A stretch of DNA of 64,000 bases from contig CAKSIN010000003.1 of NCBI GenBank assembly GCA_934463115.1, forward strand, positions 62,001 to 126,000. Reading direction: 5' to 3'. The notes beneath the pieces are model-generated. The model worked only from the letters and a program-made list of their open reading frames with translations. It ran no database searches and was not told the origin of the DNA. A program made the translations under genes and the position numbers. The stretch comes from an uncultured Clostridia bacterium. GTDB taxonomy: Bacteria; Bacillota; Clostridia; UMGS1810. Of this stretch, positions 62,565 to 64,000 are shown piece after piece (the stretch's first letter is position 1; each line of letters begins with the position of its first letter).

Positions 62565-63917
62565 TTACTGTTTTTCAAACCTGTCTGCAATAAGTCGTTT
62601 GAGCATATACACCGAAAGCGCCACCGCAAAAAGTTCTGCAACGGGAAATGACCACCAGACATTGTTCACATTTCCGGTAAGCGACAAAAAGTATGCCGCC
62701 GGAATAAGGACAAAAATCTGACGTATGAGCGACGAGATCAGCGACATAACACCGTTGCCCAGCGCCTGAAAAGCTGCGGAGCATATTATGCTGATTCCCG
62801 CCATTAAAAAGTGAATACTGATTATTCTGAGTGCCGCAACACCAATCTTCAGCATTGTCGGGGTTGCATTGAACATTTCCAGCAGAATCCGCGGGCAAAA
62901 CTGAAACAGCACCACTCCGACGAGCATAAAACTCTCGGCGAGAATCATACCGAGTTTAATCGTTGATATCACTCGCTGTCTGCTCTTTGCACCGTAGTTG
63001 TAGGCAATAATCGGAATCATGCCGTTGTTCATACCGAATATCGGCATAAATATAAAGCTCTGCAGCTTGAAGTACACTCCGAACACTGCCGTTGCGGTTG
63101 CGGTAAATGCGATAAGTATCTTATTTAAGCAGAATGTCATAACCGAGCCGATACTCATCATCAGAATAGACGGCACGCTTATTGCGTATATATCTTTTAT
63201 CAGTGCACCGTTATGTTTGAAAAATTCGGGTTTGATATGAATTTCGCGGTTCTTTTTTATATTAAACCAAAACGCAACAAACATAGAAATAATCTGTCCG
63301 AAAACCGTTGCCGCAGCAGCACCGGCAATCCCCATTTTCGGAAATCCGAAATATCCGAAAATAAGAATCGGATCAAAAATAATATTTATTACGGCACCTA
63401 TACCCTGGCTGAACATGGTATAGATAGTTTTTCCCGTAGACTGCAAGAGCCTTTCAAACATTATTTCCAAAAATATTCCGAACGAGAGAACCGAACAGAT
63501 TGAAAGGTATGATTGCCCCATGTCGATAATTTCTTTGATGTCGGTTTGAATCTCAAAAAATTTGCGTGAAAACGCAAGCCCCAAAACCGCTATTACAATA
63601 TAGCTCGCACAGGAAAGAAAAATTCCCGTGCATGCAGTTCTGTCGGCACGTTCAAAATTCTTTTCGCCGAGACTTCGCGACAATATAGCGTTTACACCTA
63701 CGCCGGTTCCCGTTGCAAGTGCAATCATCAGATTCTGAAACGGAAATGCCAGCGACACGGCTGTGAGAGCATTCTCACTTATCCATGATACAAATATACT
63801 GTCTACCACATTGTACAGCGCCTGTACAAGCATTGAAATTATCATCGGCAGCGACATCGTAATGAGTAACTTTCCGACAGGCATTGTGCCCATTTTGTTT
63901 TCTTTTGTATTGTCCAT
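62565..63917 (-). CDS. MATE-family efflux transporter
   Basis: This 450-residue membrane protein has about 12 spans. The start MDNTKENKMGTMPVGKLLIT and MIISMLVQALYNVVDSIFVS are the conserved N-terminal MATE motif, mirrored in the second half by SVPSILMMSIGSVMTFCLNK. Members export drugs or metabolites in exchange for sodium ions or protons. AGGAGG lies 4-5 nt before the chosen ATG; an in-frame ATG twelve codons upstream lacks such a site. It stands alone between a palindrome near the window edge and a strong terminator. Confidence 0.93.
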   Translation of the reverse strand: MDNTKENKMGTMPVGKLLITMSLPMIISMLVQALYNVVDSIFVSWISENALTAVSLAFPFQNLMIALATGTGVGVNAILSRSLGEKNFERADRTACTGIFLSCASYIVIAVLGLAFSRKFFEIQTDIKEIIDMGQSYLSICSVLSFGIFLEIMFERLLQSTGKTIYTMFSQGIGAVINIIFDPILIFGYFGFPKMGIAGAAAATVFGQIISMFVAFWFNIKKNREIHIKPEFFKHNGALIKDIYAISVPSILMMSIGSVMTFCLNKILIAFTATATAVFGVYFKLQSFIFMPIFGMNNGMIPIIAYNYGAKSRQRVISTIKLGMILAESFMLVGVVLFQFCPRILLEMFNATPTMLKIGVAALRIISIHFLMAGISIICSAAFQALGNGVMSLISSLIRQIFVLIPAAYFLSLTGNVNNVWWSFPVAELFAVALSVYMLKRLIADRFEKQ

Positions 63918-63977
63918 ATTTCCTCCTGTGTTGTATATATTATTTGTACGCACTTTTAAGCAAATGCGGTTACCTGC

Positions 63978-63998
63978 GGAACGGTTAATAACCGTTCC
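63978..63998. terminator. Palindrome at the right edge
   Basis: GGAACGGTT-AAT-AACCGTTCC is a perfect 9-bp stem. It may be the terminator of a gene beyond the window or an operator upstream of the transporter gene; the context is cut off. Confidence 0.45.
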
Positions 63999-64000
63999 CT

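Overview
The window looks like a chromosomal piece of a sporulating, Gram-positive anaerobe of the class Clostridia (Oscillospirales-like, probably gut or rumen). This rests on S-layer-homology (SLH) proteins, a CwlD-type spore-cortex amidase, a BofC-C-like protein, the DUF1934-argS pair, AGGAGG-type ribosome binding sites nearly everywhere, and dispersed palindromic repeats. I see no rRNA gene, no complete tRNA gene and no CRISPR array.

Layout. 1-532: 3' end of a PpiC-type foldase, facing a shared terminator. 613-27280, all on the minus strand: a Gram-positive polysaccharide-utilisation cluster. From its 5' end it has two SLH surface proteins, an exported clan GH-A glycosidase with a CBM9-like tail, three exported proteins sharing an undescribed module (the middle one fused to a second clan GH-A glycosidase), a sugar-binding lipoprotein with two permeases but no ATPase, cytoplasmic GH127, GH2 and GH13 enzymes, and three oxidoreductases. 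The suggested flow is extracellular cleavage, oligosaccharide import, then removal of L-arabinofuranose and beta-galactose inside. Arabinogalactan or pectin side chains are a guess. A divergent AraC regulator (27504-28268) has a dyad operator over its -35 box. 28435-34478: an SLH protein plus a MacAB-like exporter. 34625-41639: a nucleotidyltransferase-fold protein, cwlD, and a signalling operon (GGDEF-REC, solute-binding lipoprotein, hybrid kinase, HPt). 41860-45616: a BofC-like gene and a class A penicillin-binding protein between inverted 85-bp repeats. 45621-48933: a glycosidase and a frameshifted PHP phosphoesterase. 49030-54557: rlmH, an OGG-type glycosylase, DUF1934, argS and an S41 protease. 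54881-62404: an Xre regulator with paired operators, then nine tightly packed phage-type genes (portal, Prp-like protease, CHAP endolysin, XhlA-like, connector, large structural proteins) without terminase, capsid or integrase. 62565-63917: a MATE transporter.

The most unusual material is non-coding. Four elements of about 235 bp (E1 45105-45616, E2 50540-50773, E3 54640-54876, E4 55402-55638) share one multi-stem fold whose stems differ in sequence but stay paired, while one loop is conserved. E1 is split by a 277-bp element with TA-flanked inverted ends that resemble a tRNA T-arm. Also notable are the triplicated exported module (13236-19470) and the capsid-less phage cassette.

All calls come from reading sequence and translations by eye. 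No database search, alignment program or folding program was run, and family names are from recognised motifs.
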